A stretch of DNA of 64,000 nucleotides, taken from assembly GCA_030141605.1 (NCBI GenBank), contig JAQGDQ010000179.1, positions 64,501 through 128,500 of the forward strand, written 5' to 3'. Origin of the DNA: Tubiluchus corallicola. Its lineage: Eukaryota; Priapulida; Priapulimorpha; Priapulimorphida; Tubiluchidae. Both the position numbers and the translations under genes were made by a program. Positions 33,525-48,500 of the stretch are shown here, one piece after another; positions within the stretch are counted from its first letter, which is position 1; every line of letters starts with the position of its first letter. The notes below the pieces were generated by a model. That model saw only the letters and a program-made list of their open reading frames with translations, ran no database searches and was not told where the DNA came from.

Positions 33525-36500
33525 TCACCATGGTTTTCGTTCCACATCCAGAGATTTTGTTGCAGTTTTCTTGCTACTTGATGAACTATCTCCAGACTCT
33601 CTCTTTTTCTTCTCTCTTAGGGCATTTAGAAAATCCACCATGTCGGAAAGTTTCATGTTACCTTTCTTGATAGCTTCTTTTTCTGACTTAACATGTGATA
33701 ACGCATTCTTATTGTGCTCTTCATGTACATCTGGACTATCCCATTTTGAGCGACCAGGAAGTGTTATGTCTGTAGATGCAGGTGCTTCCTCCCACCTAGA
33801 TTTTTTTGCACTGGTGTCCCATTTTGATCTGCGTGGCTTTTCTCTTTCAGCTGGCAAAGGTATGTAATCACCAGAACCCAAAAATGTTGTACTTTGGCTC
33901 GTAGTGCTTTTTTGATCTGGTGTATTGCCCTGTTCAACATTTGCATTCTTTTTAGTTGCAGTTGCTACACTTTCTTTTACATTAGTATCTTTAACAAAGT
34001 TTTGTTGTTCAGGACTAGAAGCCCTTTTATCAGGGCTGATGGGATTGCTTTCACGGTGTACATCTTTATCTTCAACATGTTTTTTACTGCGGTCAAGTCT
34101 ATCTGGGCTATATTTTTCTTCATAACTCTGCAGCATATCGTTAGATTCATTTCGGATTTTAGCTCTATTTTCATTGGACTTCTTAACAGAATTTTCATCA
34201 TCTGAAGCATCTATGTTTCGTTCCTGATTTTTTTCTTTTTTATCAGAACTACCAATATGTTCACTGTCTGTACTTCTGCAGCTTTTTAACTGACCGTCTT
34301 GATTTTTTGACTTTTTATTTTCATATTTGCTATTTATGTCATATGTATCACTTTCTATGCTGCCCTCTCTACTGGAACTTTTGGCTTCCTTACCTTGGTT
34401 GTTGGGTTTACGTTTTTCAGCACTTTGCCCTCTATAATCACTGTTACTTCTTTCTCTGTGAGTATGCTTCTCAATATTATCTTTTTCAGTTTTTCTTCTG
34501 TTATCGTGAAAACTGCTTTCTCTGCTTCTGCTTCTACTATACACTTTACTAGCTCTAGAAGTTCTAGTTTGTTTATTGCTTTCTTTTTGAGCACTAGTAC
34601 TGCGTGCCCTACCTTGTCTTTGAAAACTAGAACTACGTTCTCTGCTTTTGCTTCCTCTTACTCTCTTGCTATCTTTCTCTTTCAGTTCATCCCTGCTTTC
34701 ATCATTGCTTTCAGCACTATTGCTTCGACCTCGTTTTCTTTCATAATAATATTTGTCTTTTGTGCTGTATGTGTCTTTACTTCTGTACCTGTACCCACTT
34801 TCACTGCGATATCTCCCGTAATGATCTCTCTCAGTACTTCGGCTGCGTGGTCTATATTTACTGCTATAATCATATCTTCTATCCCTATATGTCTTCCCAT
34901 AAGCACTGCTTAACCTGTCCCTACCACTATTTCTTCTGTCTTTGTTATCGCCTTTCCAATCCGTGTAACCTCTTCGGTAACTTTCTCTTTCCCTACTTTT
35001 TCTATCTCGGCTTCTATCCTGGCTTTTGTCTCTTTCTCGGCTTTTCCTATTTTTATTGTAACTTCTTACATCCCTTTCTTTATTTTTCAGACTTCTGTCA
35101 CTACTTCTATCTCTGTCATCAGAATTTTTACTACATCTGCTTTTACTTCTGTTGAATCTTCTACCACTCGTGCCTCTCTCATGGCTGTCTCTACTTGCAC
35201 TTCTATTTGGACTTTCACTTTGTCTGCTTTTTCTCCTTTGTGGAGTTTTACTTTTTCTGCTCCTGAATCTCTTTTGTTCAGATTTTCTAAGTTTCTCGGC
35301 ACTTTTAAAACTTTCATCTGAACTAGAGTAACGCTGGGATTGCTGATGGTGTCTGATTGACTTTTCTTCTAACTCACTCTCTCTTTTTGATTCAGTTGCC
35401 ATTTCTGATTTATGGTAGTCAGTATTTCTTTCCTTCCCATTTCTGATAGCTTCCATGAGTGTTTGCGATTTCAAGTCTCTTACTAAATCCTGCTGGCCAT
35501 TAACAACCTCCAAACGAGTTTTATTTATGGTTCTGGAACTCACAGTCCGCTCTATAGTTTCCTGCTCAGCTAGTTTTTGAGCTTTGCGTAATTCTTCACT
35601 TACTAACTCAGTAGGTACTTGTTTAACTGGTTCAAATGCAGCTACTTTCCAACCAGGGCGTACTTCTTTATGTGAAACTGATTCATGCACATCCTTAGCT
35701 TCTTGGCTAACATCAAGATGCAGGTTGGTTTTGCCTTTATCAGCTTTTAGTTCAGCTGATTTGGTGTCAGATTTGCTGCTTGGTAAAATAATTTGACGTG
35801 GCAATAACCGACCGCTGTCGGTAGAACTGCTTACTTTTTTAACAACTGGTTCAATTGTTTTTTTCTGGGTGATACCTGTATCCCACCTGGAATGACGCCG
35901 AGTTTTTTCTTCAGATGTTTGTAATATTTTTCCATCTTTGCAAGAATCATCTGACTGACCCTTCTGAAACTGTAAATAAACATCAGCAGGGGAGGAGGAT
36001 CTAGCATCCCTTTCGGCCTCTGCTGCTGTTGGACTGTACAGTTCGCTTCCTACACTTTCATGTGTTTCCTTGCCAGATATCTGTGGCAATTTCCCAAATT
36101 CTTTCTGGGGTATCACATTGTCGTCAACATTTAATTGTGAACTTTTGCGAAGCTGTTGGGAAAATGATTCCATTTCTCTTTCTATTTGTTCGCTTCTAGC
36201 AGTGATTGGGCTTCCTTGGTCTTCTAAAAAAGGAGAATTGTGTGCGTGCCCTTTCTCCAACTCTGGTGGAGTGTGTCCTTCCTCTTTAGAAGATTGTGAT
36301 CGCTTTTTATTCTTCTTTTCTGGTGATATATTAGTTCGCTTTTCATTTGAATAAGATTTCCGTCTTTTCTGTTTTCCTGAAATGTCTTCGTAATCTTTTT
36401 CCATTATGTCTGGTGAAATAGACCACTCATTACGTCTTTTTCTTTCTTTTGAATGTTTTTCAATTTTGGCCTTCCCTTTTATGGGAGACTGAGAGTCACC

Positions 36501-39500
36501 ATCCGTGTTATGATCTCTTGGCCATTTTGTCTGACTAGTGTTGTCATCGTTGCTCAAACGTGCTGCACTTTTAATTTCCTCAAGGGTGCATTCAGAAGAT
36601 CTGTGTGATTTCTTCCATTTACCTGATTTCTTATCTTGTGAGTATTTGTGTTTAGCAACCTTTTCATTTTCACTGCTAGAATCAGAACTAGAATCACTGC
36701 TTGATGAGCTTGAAGATGACGATGATGTTGACGATGATGATGAAGATGAAGAAGAAGAAGAGCTTGAAGTTGAACTGTCATGGTGCTTTCGTTTCAGTTC
36801 AGAAAGCCGTTTTTTTGCATCTTTTACAGTTTCCTCGTCAAATGTTCTTTTAGGTGCTTCTTCGGACGATTTTTTTCGTGCCTTGTTTTCTGACCTAAAA
36901 TACAACAATAGCAGAAAATAATTGTTGGATTTGCTTTTGTTTCAAAAAAATGCCTATATGTAAATTTGTGCATGTGATTTTTTTACCTTGGCTTGCTTTT
37001 ATCCTTATTTAATAGATCTTTTAACATTTGTCGAGACTTTTCAGCTTCAGTAACTTCTTCTTGCATCTTTTCTTCAATCCTGGGCTCAGTTCTTTCCTGT
37101 ACAGATATTTGCTGTTCATTTACAAATTCAAATTTAGAACAATGATGTCATAAAAAAGAGTCATCACATTAATAATGGAATGTAGAAAAGTATTACATAC
37201 ATACGTTTCACGATCGAACAATCATTTGTCAGCAGGCAGCAGAGAAACATGAAAAATAACAGAAATAAAACAACATGTCAAAAATTGCCACAAAAATTGA
37301 TTAGCGACAATAAATACTATAGTAGTAAGGTCAATAAATCAAAGCACCTGCATCTGTTTATTCAGCAATAAAATTATACTGACATGATAAATGACTGGTC
37401 AGAAGAAACAATACTTGACATTCCAGATACACTTATGTAGTATCTTTAAAGTTAATTATCGAACTATTAACCGAAGTGAAAATAAATATTTACAGAGGCA
37501 TAATTATTATAGTCATGATTATAGCAAAAAAAACTTTACATTAACTTAACTGGCTACTTTAAATAGCAATACTTGTAGGTTTGTAGGATATTGTAAACAA
37601 TTATTTCAGCTCTGGCCTACAAAAAATTGGGCAAGTGCCTTTCAACCACACAACGTTCTAACATGGATTGAGCAATGAGCAATGAAAAAAAATTAGCGCA
37701 CTACCTTCCTTACACAGAATATGGATTAATGCAACAAAGCAATAAGATGTACACATGTTGCAGTATTCAGACATGTCTTTCTAGTGGAATTAATGCACAT
37801 CAAAAATAAGGAAGGGAATTTGGACTTGATATACAGTAGGTGCCGCTTAATAGACCCACTTTGGGACCGAAGTGTTTTGACCCAATTAACCGATGAGTGT
37901 AGTATTATTGGTAGAGAAGTATGAGTCATCAGGTTACCATGCACAGCAAATGTTTTTAATGAATTTTAGAAGTGAACTAATGCCTAAATTGTGCAGTTAA
38001 AAATTAGAAAAAATATTTTAAGATATTAATTTATAAAAGTAATTTAGCAATAAATTAAAAAGTATACTTTTCTATATCAGGCAAGTCTGTTTACTTGCAA
38101 AAATAATGGAAATACGTCTACGGTCGGCTGATTCATTTTTTGTGACAAGTTGGGTCAGAAAGTTCTCATAATGATAAAAAATTTAAAACTGTTGTATGAT
38201 ACACAAATATGTGCTTGATCTGCTGGTGGTGACCGTATTTCCCCACATGAGGCTTCATCTGTAAGCTTGCTATCTTGATTTACTTACTGTACTGTACCTG
38301 CATCCCTGGCATAACAGCAACAGCAAACTGATTAAACTTTCTGGGAAAGACAGCCAGAGCCTCTAAAACAAACCGCTAGGCAAGTGATTAATGTTTAGCT
38401 TCCAGGAATTCTTGGGTAACGAGGTTAATTGCAGTGGACGGGCAGGTCAAAGCAAACCATTAGGCCAGAATTAGAGTATGATAAACGTCCCTGCTTACAA
38501 ACAAAACGGTACTTAACATGATTGTTTATATGTATATTATAGGACAAAAGCGAACTAGTCACACGAAAGTGTCTTAATGAATGTGAAGTGAAGCATGAGA
38601 AGCAAAAATATTGAGTTATTATGCGGAGTTGAGTCTATTGACTGATTAAGTCTATTAACCGCAAGTCTAATAAGTGGCACCTACTGTATAAGGGTGGAAA
38701 GTATACAAATCACATTACAATAAACAGCTAAGCAATTGAAACCAAAATTTACTTAAGTTTGGTAACAAGTTATATAACATGAGTTAAAATTTGTTTTTTC
38801 GTAAACGAACTGTGTAACAGATACAAGACTATTTGCAAAAATATTAACGTATTCATCTGACAATTAATAAGTAGATACTTAATTTAATGTTAACGCTTTT
38901 TTGCTAAATTGGCCTACAACTAAATATTCACCTGCTACTGAATATTAGAAGTAAGCCGTTCTAGTAAGCACAGTTTACGAAAGCAAATATTTACCCATTT
39001 GTGCACGTCTTTAATATAGTCAGAAAGTTCCTCCAGTGCTTCTAAAGCTGTTTCACATGTTGGATCTACCTCAGCAGCTCGCTGAAACAGCCTGATAGCC
39101 TCTTCTTTATTGCCTTCTTCATACAAGCTATAAATATTAAGAAGAAATGTAACACCTGAATATCCAATAAAGAAGCATCAATTTCACTAAGAAGTAAAAC
39201 AACTAACATCATTATTTAGTCAAATTTTTTTTACTATTTGCACAAATTAGATTCTTATATGATATCACTACATTACAAATAAGGTAGCACAATGTCTTAC
39301 TCATGGCCCAGTGCAGCACCAGTTTCAGCAAGGTACTTTCGAGCATTTTTGTGCTGTGGATTTACTTTAAGAGCACGCTCAAAATCACTATATGCCTTCG
39401 CTAGGCTTCCCTGATTGGCAAACCTAAAAAACAATGAAAACATGTTTATTACACAAACACTTAAATTCAATATATATTTATTGTAAGTTTAGGATGAAAA

Positions 39501-42500
39501 AGAATAAACCAAACTACTTTTTTGTCAAACTTTTGATTTTCATTGAAGAAGTCTTGCATAGCGAATGTTAAAGTAAAGTTAATTATCAACAGTTTCATAC
39601 TACGGTTATCAGAAACTTGAGAAAAAAATATTCATTTCTGATTGCAAACCTGCCTTTTTGGATATACTATTATAGTGAAAAACAAAATATTTGACAAAAA
39701 TCCAATAAAAACTTAACTGTTAGCTTGCTATACTGATGAAGTCAAAATTAACAATCTTTCTATAAAAGACAGACACAAAATGGAACACTGCTTTACACAA
39801 GCTAACATTTTAATTATTATAAAGGTAGCGAATATAGCTTAATACGAAGAACAAATGGTTTTTTTTATACATAAATGATTTTTAAGTTTAAGAAGCTTAC
39901 AAAGCACCACGAGCAACTAGAGCTTCTATGTTTTCAGAGTCAAAATATAAGGCTTTGTCCAAATGTGACATGGCTTCATCAACATTTCCAGCTTTAAATT
40001 CTCGCACTCCATTAGCAACACTGAAACATTCATCAATATTTAGCAATCATATCATGCACTGGTGCACGTAATTCAGAAATAACTAAGCCAGAATGCGAAG
40101 CATTACAGTACTCGCATGCACGCAAGTTTTGCTTGCACATATTTGTAAAACGTACAGAGTCTAATAACGTGCTATGTTTTGGCTACTACCCTTCCATCGG
40201 TTTTTTTAAGGTCAATGAAAAATTTATCTATTGTCAAGTCACAAAAATAAAAAACCACCCCACACCACCCATACCGTGCTACAAAACAACAGCCAACAAC
40301 AAGAACATTTTGAACAATGCTAAAACTGCATTAAATAGCAAATGTTAATAAATCCTTCACTGAAGATCAATAATATGCAAACATTCTGCACACTCTACTT
40401 ACTACTTCCAAATGACAGTAACAAGCTGACTGTTAACATGCATGCATTTACAGTTTGATACAATCTAAATTTTTGTGAAAATTTAGTGCGTTGTTTGCAT
40501 CACAATGAGTAGATGATAGAGTTTTATATTACATGAATGAAGACCAGGCCGGTATCACAGTGAAATAAACGGCTTTATAGAGTCTTTCCAAGCTAGCAAC
40601 CCGCGCATTACAAAAGTATTTTTTTGACATGATGTACAAAATTATCCTTCAGGTACAAATAACTGCGAAAATATCAATCAATAGCCATGGTAACTATATC
40701 TCTACAAAATACCATTTGAGAGCCCAATGTTTCGCTTGACCCTGATACAAGACCGCTGCACATTCTTCAGCAGGAATAGACTCCCTGGAATGACAAATGA
40801 AATTAGTATAAAGGCATCACATAAACATGCTGAAAAACAAATTTGTATAAGTAAACAGGTTAGCATGTTTTAGCAGTTTTCTGAACTATTTTGTAAATAT
40901 TACAAAGTTAGGCACGCTTTAGTCACAGAAACTACCAAACTACCATACAGTACTTCCACCATAAAGCCAAAGACTGGTGTTACTATAAGCCAGTGAATTA
41001 GGCAATATTTGCTACTAAATTCTGCACACTGTAAAGTTCTATGATGAAAGACATGTAGCTATAATCTCGCAATTTCAATAACAGTAAAACACTTTAGATG
41101 TCAAAAATGCAATGTTTTGATACTACTAGTTTAATGTTCTGACCAGTTAATACAGCTAATTCATTTTGAGACAGACTTTTTCAATATAAAGCAAGAAGTC
41201 ATGAGGTCAAAAAACTGTTAACAACCTTCTTGCCCAAGCCAGCAAACTTCAGTTCAGCATATGCAGCCTTCGAAACGAGAACGGATTATGTGTTGCATAA
41301 ATTTTGATGCCTGGTACATACATTAACTTAGCTAGCTAAATACATTTTACAAATTTGTTATACCATTCTAGAGTGTGCATTAAAGAGGAGGGTGCATCAG
41401 CTGGGATCCCCATTTCATCTGTAAGATATTGTATGCTGCCGGGATTCCGACTAGCCAGTGTTCTAGACAGCAGTTCTGAGTAGGACCTGTCTAGATGACT
41501 AATGCTTCGTCTGTAATAACTAGGAAGCTCCTCGCTGTCAACCAAACCCTAAGTGATAACAATAAATTACAAAAGATTTTTGACAAACAGTTTCAATAAT
41601 GTTAGTCTCAAGATTTTTATCATTAGTTGATGCTTGGGTTTTACAGTTACCTGCAAAACCCTAACAGTTTTTTCTGTTCCTTGTGCACCTTATTTTATTA
41701 TTAAATACATTAATTTGCTAATCATAATATAACTCCCTAAATTTCATCTGCTGCAATTACTTAAACTCATCAGATTGTAAAAAGCGATCAACACTTTATG
41801 TACATGGAAAAAAGTTTCATGAAATCGGTTGCAGTAACATGCCAATTTCATAAAAAATGTTTGCTCTGAATATAAATAATTTGGGATCTAATTTTTTAAC
41901 AAGGATGGTTATGCCATCTAACCTATGAGTCACTAAGGGTCATCAGGAGGCAGTTGACCAGCACTTTGTGTTTTGAAGTAATCCCAAAAACTTTTATTTT
42001 AAATTCAATATTACAGAACAAATCAAATACGTGGCGATTTCTTCGCTTCCAATGAGTAGACTAAAAAAACGTGCTCAGTTCTGATTGGCTGACCTACTAA
42101 ATGCATATAACGAAGCCAAGTTTTACAGGCAATTCTAAATAAGTACAACTTTAGATTAAAGGGCAAGCAGAGAGAAATCTTCCGAACATTTCCCCCCTCT
42201 TTGATAAGTTTTAACAAAACATATCAACAAAATCTATTAATCTAGTCAAAATCAACAGTGTAACTAGTTCTACTAAACTACTTAATTTTCCATATAACCA
42301 TCAATACACATAGCAGTGGAAGCTAAATTTTAAGTTTTGAGTTACAAGTTTCAAGTTATTCTAACATTCGGTAATTAAAATTTTCCATTCTGTGCTACAT
42401 GACGTTTACGTTTAACTACAAAAAACAAAATTCTTGCAAACTTTAGCAAGTAGTACGAAAACGAATAATCGCAAAATCATAGTAATAATTTTCTGTGGTG

Positions 42501-45500
42501 CTGATCATCTGCAGTATTTGTAGAAACTTCACTTTTGATTGTCGGGTTTTTCTTCCTCAATGAACTCCAGTGGACAAAGTTTGGTGATTGGTCGTGTAAG
42601 TTCACTATTGCCAATCTTCAGTTTTGCAACTCGAGTGTGCCCGTCACTACCAGGGTAGACTTCTAGTATGCGTCCCATAGGCCACTGTCCTCTAGGTGTC
42701 TTTGGAGATATCACAAGTACGATGTCGTTTACTTGAATGTCTCTCTGCACACGATTCCATTTACTGCGTCTGTTGAGTCCTGGAAGCCATTCTCGCATCC
42801 ATCTTTTCCAAAAGTGACGTATTAATTCTTGGACACGCCTCCAACGCTTTCTAGGATTAAAGTCTGTGGTATCCACTGATTCGGGCGCGAATTGTCCACC
42901 AACTTGCCCAAATAAAAAATGGTTTGGCGTCAAGGGAATGTCATCTTTCTCATCTGCTGTTTGGTACGTCAATGGTCTCGAATTTAATAGTGCTTCTGCT
43001 CCGGTAAATGCTGTCATGAGTTCTTCATCCGTGACGTCAGCGTTTCCGAGAATAGCGAATATGGCTCGTTTTGCGGCTTTTACCATTATTTCATAGGCTC
43101 CTCCAAAATGTGGTGCTAATGGTGGGTTAAAATGCCACTTGATACCTTGGTTTGCAGATGTCCGTTGAATCTTCTCTTCGTCTAATTTCGCTAATAGACT
43201 TTGTAGTTCATTGTTCGCTCCTACGAAGTTTAAACCGTTGTCAGAAAGCATCTCAGTTGGCAAACCTCTGCGATTGACCATGCGATAGAAGGCGTTTAAG
43301 AACGAATCAGTGTCAAGGCCAAAGGCTATCTCTAAAGCACTGCCCGCGATGTCATACAAGTGAAGAGGCAAAGATAGCGTTTCTGTCGACGTTTTCCTCT
43401 TCCTTGAACTGTAATAAAAGGTCCAGCAAAATCCACTGCTGTCCTAGCAAAAGCTCGTAAAGGCAGTTTCACTCTGATCTCTGGAATTGGTGCCATCACT
43501 TGCGTTGCAGTTTGAGCTTTCTGCTCACGGCATTTTGCACATTCTTTCTCAAATTTTCTGATTTCTTCCCTGCCAGAGATTACCCAATATCGAGCTGACA
43601 GTGAAGCAAGAGTCTGATTCACCCCTATTGCATGATGAGCTTTTTCATGATGATGTCCAATTATCAACTTGGTCACCCAGTTATTCTTAGGCAGAATGAT
43701 CGGATGGCGTGCATCGTACGATAAGTATTCTGCGTGAATGAGACGTCCTTCGCTGCGAATAACTCCATCCTCGTCTAATCTAGGTTGCAGCTTTAATAAA
43801 TTGCTATTCTTCGGCAACTGTTGGTTATTCTGGAGTAATTTGTATTCCAGTGAAAAGGCTTCACGTTGCATGTTTCGTACAATGCTTATCTCAACGTCTT
43901 GCAATTCGTCTGGCTCTAATTCTCCAAACTTCTTGTGCAGTTTTGAATCACGACAGTTTTCTAGAAAACGATGTACCCATGCTTGTACTCGAATCAGTCG
44001 TAACCAACTGGAAAACCGCTCAGGTTTTAGACGCCAATTGTCATCCTGGTTTTGTATTGGTCCAGTAATGTAAGTTTCAGCAGTTTCACGATTAGATACA
44101 TGTCTAATTTTTGTTGGCTTTCTAAGTTCTGCGTCATCCACTTGCTGAAATTCTATAATTTTAGATGGCCATTCTTGCTCGTTCTTGTGAAGAAATTTCG
44201 GTCCGCTCCACCATTTTTCATCATTAATAAGTTGATTTGCAGTTTTCCCTCTAGTCACAGCATCAGCAGCATTCTCTTTTGATGTGACATGCCGCCATTG
44301 ATGTGGAAATGTTTGACTCTGAATTTCGCCTATACAATTAGCGATGAACGGTTTCAGTGTGCGACTTCTACTCCTTATCCACCATAAAACGTTCATACTA
44401 TCACACCAAAAAATTGCATTTTTTAGTTCCATGTTTAGTGCACCAGCTATGTGGTCCGTAAGCCTTAGCCCCAGTATTGCAGCCATCATTTCTAGTCGTG
44501 GAATACTAATTGCAATCAGAGGGGCTACACGAGACTTTGCTGCGATGAGTCGACACGATATAATTCCATCAGGATAGGTACAACGTAGATAGCTAACTGC
44601 TGCATAGGCTTCTTGCGATGCATCTACGAATGTGTGCAGTGTGCATGAATCTGTACCCCCCTCCGTGACCAAACATCTCGGAATATGAATTTCTGGCATC
44701 TCGGTCAATTCTGTAAACCACATTTTGGCTTTACATTGCAAGTTTTCGTCAAGCTCGTCGTCCCATCCTAAACCGGCTGTCCACATTTCCTGCATGATAA
44801 TTTTGCCTCGAATGAGAAATGCTGCCAGAAATCCCAATGGATCAAATATTGTAGCGAACTTCCTCAGTATATTACGCTTGGTAAATAAGAAATTGTCGAT
44901 GTCTATGGATTTTGGTTTGAAGGTGAAAACATCTTCCTTTGCCAGCCACAGTACTCCAAGTGTTTTTATACTCGGAAGAAGTCCTTCATCTAAGTTAATT
45001 TCTGATGCTCTCTCCTCTTGTGGTATCTCGGCTAACACTACAGGTGAATTTGATAACCATTTACGAGCTCGCATGCCAGCCTTTTCCCAAAGACTGGACA
45101 ACTGACTGTAGAGCTCTATGCCTTGTTCATCGTCGATGGCTGAATCCATGCTATCGTCCATATACGTCGAGTAGAGTATGGTTTCTGTAGCCATTGGATA
45201 CTGCAATTGAAATTTTTCTGCATGCTTCCGCATCACAAATTGTGCAAGAAATGGTGATGCATTTACCCCAAAAACGACCCTTTCGAATTCATATTGGTCA
45301 GGCTGTCTGTTTTCGAAATTCCTCCAGAGAAATCTGTGGTAAACCCTGTCCTCAGGAACAATTTTAATCATCAAGTACATCTCTGCAATGTCCGATACCA
45401 ATGCTACAGGATTTTTACGAAAACGAAGCAAGACATCGAATAAGTCTCTCTGCAGCTTTGGTCCGGGACTAATGACATCATTCAGCGAGACTCCATCGCA

Positions 45501-48500
45501 TTCTTCTGACGAATCAAACACCATGCGTACTTTTGTTGTCTCTCTATCTGGTCTGATTATTGGAAAATGGGGTAAAAACCATCGTCCGCATTGCTGATCT
45601 TCTAATGATGTCACTTGACGTATATAGCCTTTCTTCACATACTGCTGAATATTATCTTCGTATATTTTTGCCACTTCTGGATTTTTTAGTAGACGTTTTT
45701 CGGTGCTCTGTAGACTTTTCAGTGCCTTTTCGTAGCTCAATTTCGCACTAGGCAGCTCAACTGAATTATCTTTCCATGGTATGCAAACCTCATAATGTCC
45801 ATCCGTCATTTTCATGGATTTCTCTACTTTAGCTAAAGCGTTCTCTGCATCAATATCCAGAATGCGGCAACTTGGCATCGTGCCAGCTGAATCTATCTGC
45901 CAAAATTGTTGCAACATCTCATCAAGCCGAATTTCACTAGCCTCAGCCGAAAAATACGTGTGAACGAAATTGGTGCGAACACGATAACTGTCGCAATCAT
46001 TTGGTTGTCCTATACATGTCCATCCGAGTGGAGTTAATCTAGCTATTGGCTCCCTGGCTTTCCACGAACATCTCTGTACGCATAATGTAAATCGGTGTAA
46101 TCGCTGCCAATCAACATGTCTACGATGAGGCGACGTCCTAGTTTTGGAAATTCAATAGCTTTCAAATGGTCCCACTTGTGACTGCATTCATTCCAGTTTA
46201 TTACATTCAAATTTCCGGTAACTCTTTCAGCCGTTAATGCGCTGAATTTCATGTCCAGCTGGCCGTTGACACTCTGTAGATTAAATGTTACAGGTCTTGT
46301 TTCGAAAACTTTTGTTTGCCCATTTAAAACGCTGACGTTAATCTGCTGAGTCTCACCCTCAAGTCCTAACTCTGCTGCTACATCCGAGTTGATGTACGAT
46401 CTTGTGCTGGCATCATCTAATAATGCGTTGATTGTCAATTTACGATTTCCATTTTTCACGATTATTGGTATAGTTCGCAACATAATTTTTTCAACTATCT
46501 TGGGATTGCCAGATGTCATTGTCACAGCCGAATTTTGTTTGTCAGGTGGTATGGTCGATGTGCTACTGGGATGCGATGAACCATCTTCAGCTGCAGGTTT
46601 GATTGATGACGGTGTAGAACCAACAGCATTGTTGTAGTTCTTGTTGGTCGCGGCTAAATGGGAATTATTTTCTCTAACTTCTTTTGACGAATGTAGAAAT
46701 CTGTTATGATTGTATTTGCAGCTGTCTATGCCACAAACTCTGCTACGTGGACAGGTTTGACCTTGGTGATCTGACCCCAGACAGCGATAGCATAAGTTCA
46801 ACCGCTTTGCAGAGTCCCATCGTTGTGGAATGCTCATCTTGCCAAACTCATCACACCTCCAAACACCGTGAGGCCCATTGCAAACTTTGCATAATCTTTG
46901 TGATTGACTACTTCTGGAAACTGCAGCTTCTTGGTTATCACCTGTTGTCCCAAAGTACGATCTCGGTTTTAGTTTTGTGTCCAAATTGCTGGCCCCTAAA
47001 CCATAAACTGTCTCGTGTGCTATTGTGTAAAACTCTGCCTCGCGAATTATCCATTCTCTTAGCGAAATAACATTTTCTGCCCGACGTTTCTCGAATAGCC
47101 AACGCTGGAATTGAGCCAGCATGCTTTCTGGCATTTTCTTCTTTAATTTTGGGTAAAGTGATCCATTACCTAATTCTTCGTGTCGACCAGCCTCTTGTAA
47201 ATTTACTACGGTCAAGTCCAATAAATCTGCGAATTTTTCAATTTCTTTAGCGTGCTCAGTTCGAATTGGCCTAAATCTTTCAAGCTCTTCTAATTGCAGC
47301 GCCACCTGTCGTCGACGACCGCCATATTTTCTATCTAATCTCTCTTTAGCAGCTTGGTATGCAACTGCCGAATGTCCCAAATTCTCAATGACCTTCAACG
47401 CCTCACCGGATAAATACTGTCTAAGTTGCAAAAGTTTATACTCTGCTGTCGCTGGCGCTGAATCTATACAAGCACAAAACGCTGCTTTCCAATTTTCGTA
47501 GCTCTTTTTGTCTCCATTAAAAACCGGGATGGAAACTCTCTTTAATTGCCTCCACATATCAACACCTATGGAAACGTCCTCATGCTGCACGGTAGCTGCT
47601 GTGTTGTACCGATCAGCTGTTTGATGGCGGGTCCATGATGTGTTGCTAAATTCTCGCTGCTCAGAATCGAAGTGAGCTTCCTCGTATAGTTCAGCTTTTA
47701 CGTTATAATGTTCAGTAGCAGACGTTGTAGGGATATCACTCCCGACAGGTTTTGCAGGTGGCGTAGCCCATGGTGAATGCATGTTGTCAGATTCGATGTT
47801 TGCTGACGCCCTTGCTGTAGCAGTAGATCCGCCTCCATGTCCCAGTTTTAAGGTTTGCAGGTAGACCTGTGCTTTACTGTATACTGTCGCGTACTCGTCA
47901 GACAACTTCTCCAATTCGTCAATGACCTCGTCTATGCATTCTTCTATTTTTTGACCCCCTGTCTCATCTGTCAGGTAATTTTCCAGTAAATTCTCCACCA
48001 CCGACATTGCTCTACTTTGCGCCTCGTCTATCTTATCAAATAAATCTAAAATGTTCTGACGTGTTTCCCATTCGTCCTGGTGGACTTCTTGACTGATTAA
48101 TTGCAGTAGTTTATTTTTTAACTTCGTAAGTGCAGATTTGGCGCTAGCTTTTTCTGCTTTTAACTCCTGCCGACTAGTGTTGATAATTTTAGCGCTACGT
48201 ACCCTATCACTCTCCTTTCCAGCCGATTGTTGCTGCTGACTCATGGCTATGGCGATACGATGAAGTCAAATGAAACCCGATACATGTAGTACGACGAATA
48301 CGATAACGATATTTACTGCAGACGAGTTTCACAGCATAAATTACCGCAGACGAGTTTCACTGCATAACTACTCTCTGCTACCAGTTGTTTTGAAGTAATC
48401 CCAAAAACTTTTATTTTAAATTCAATATTACAGAACAAATCAAATACGTGGCGATTTCTTCGCTTCCAATGAGTAGACTAAAAAAACGTGCTCAGTTCTG

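Noticed and set aside
33894-36921. Several 60-170-residue ORFs antisense or out of frame to the TTC14 tail
   Set aside because: Shadows of the RS-rich low-complexity coding sequence.
42529-46051. BEL Pol and integrase frames considered as host genes
   Set aside because: They lie between LTRs with a target duplication and carry RT, RNase H and integrase motifs.
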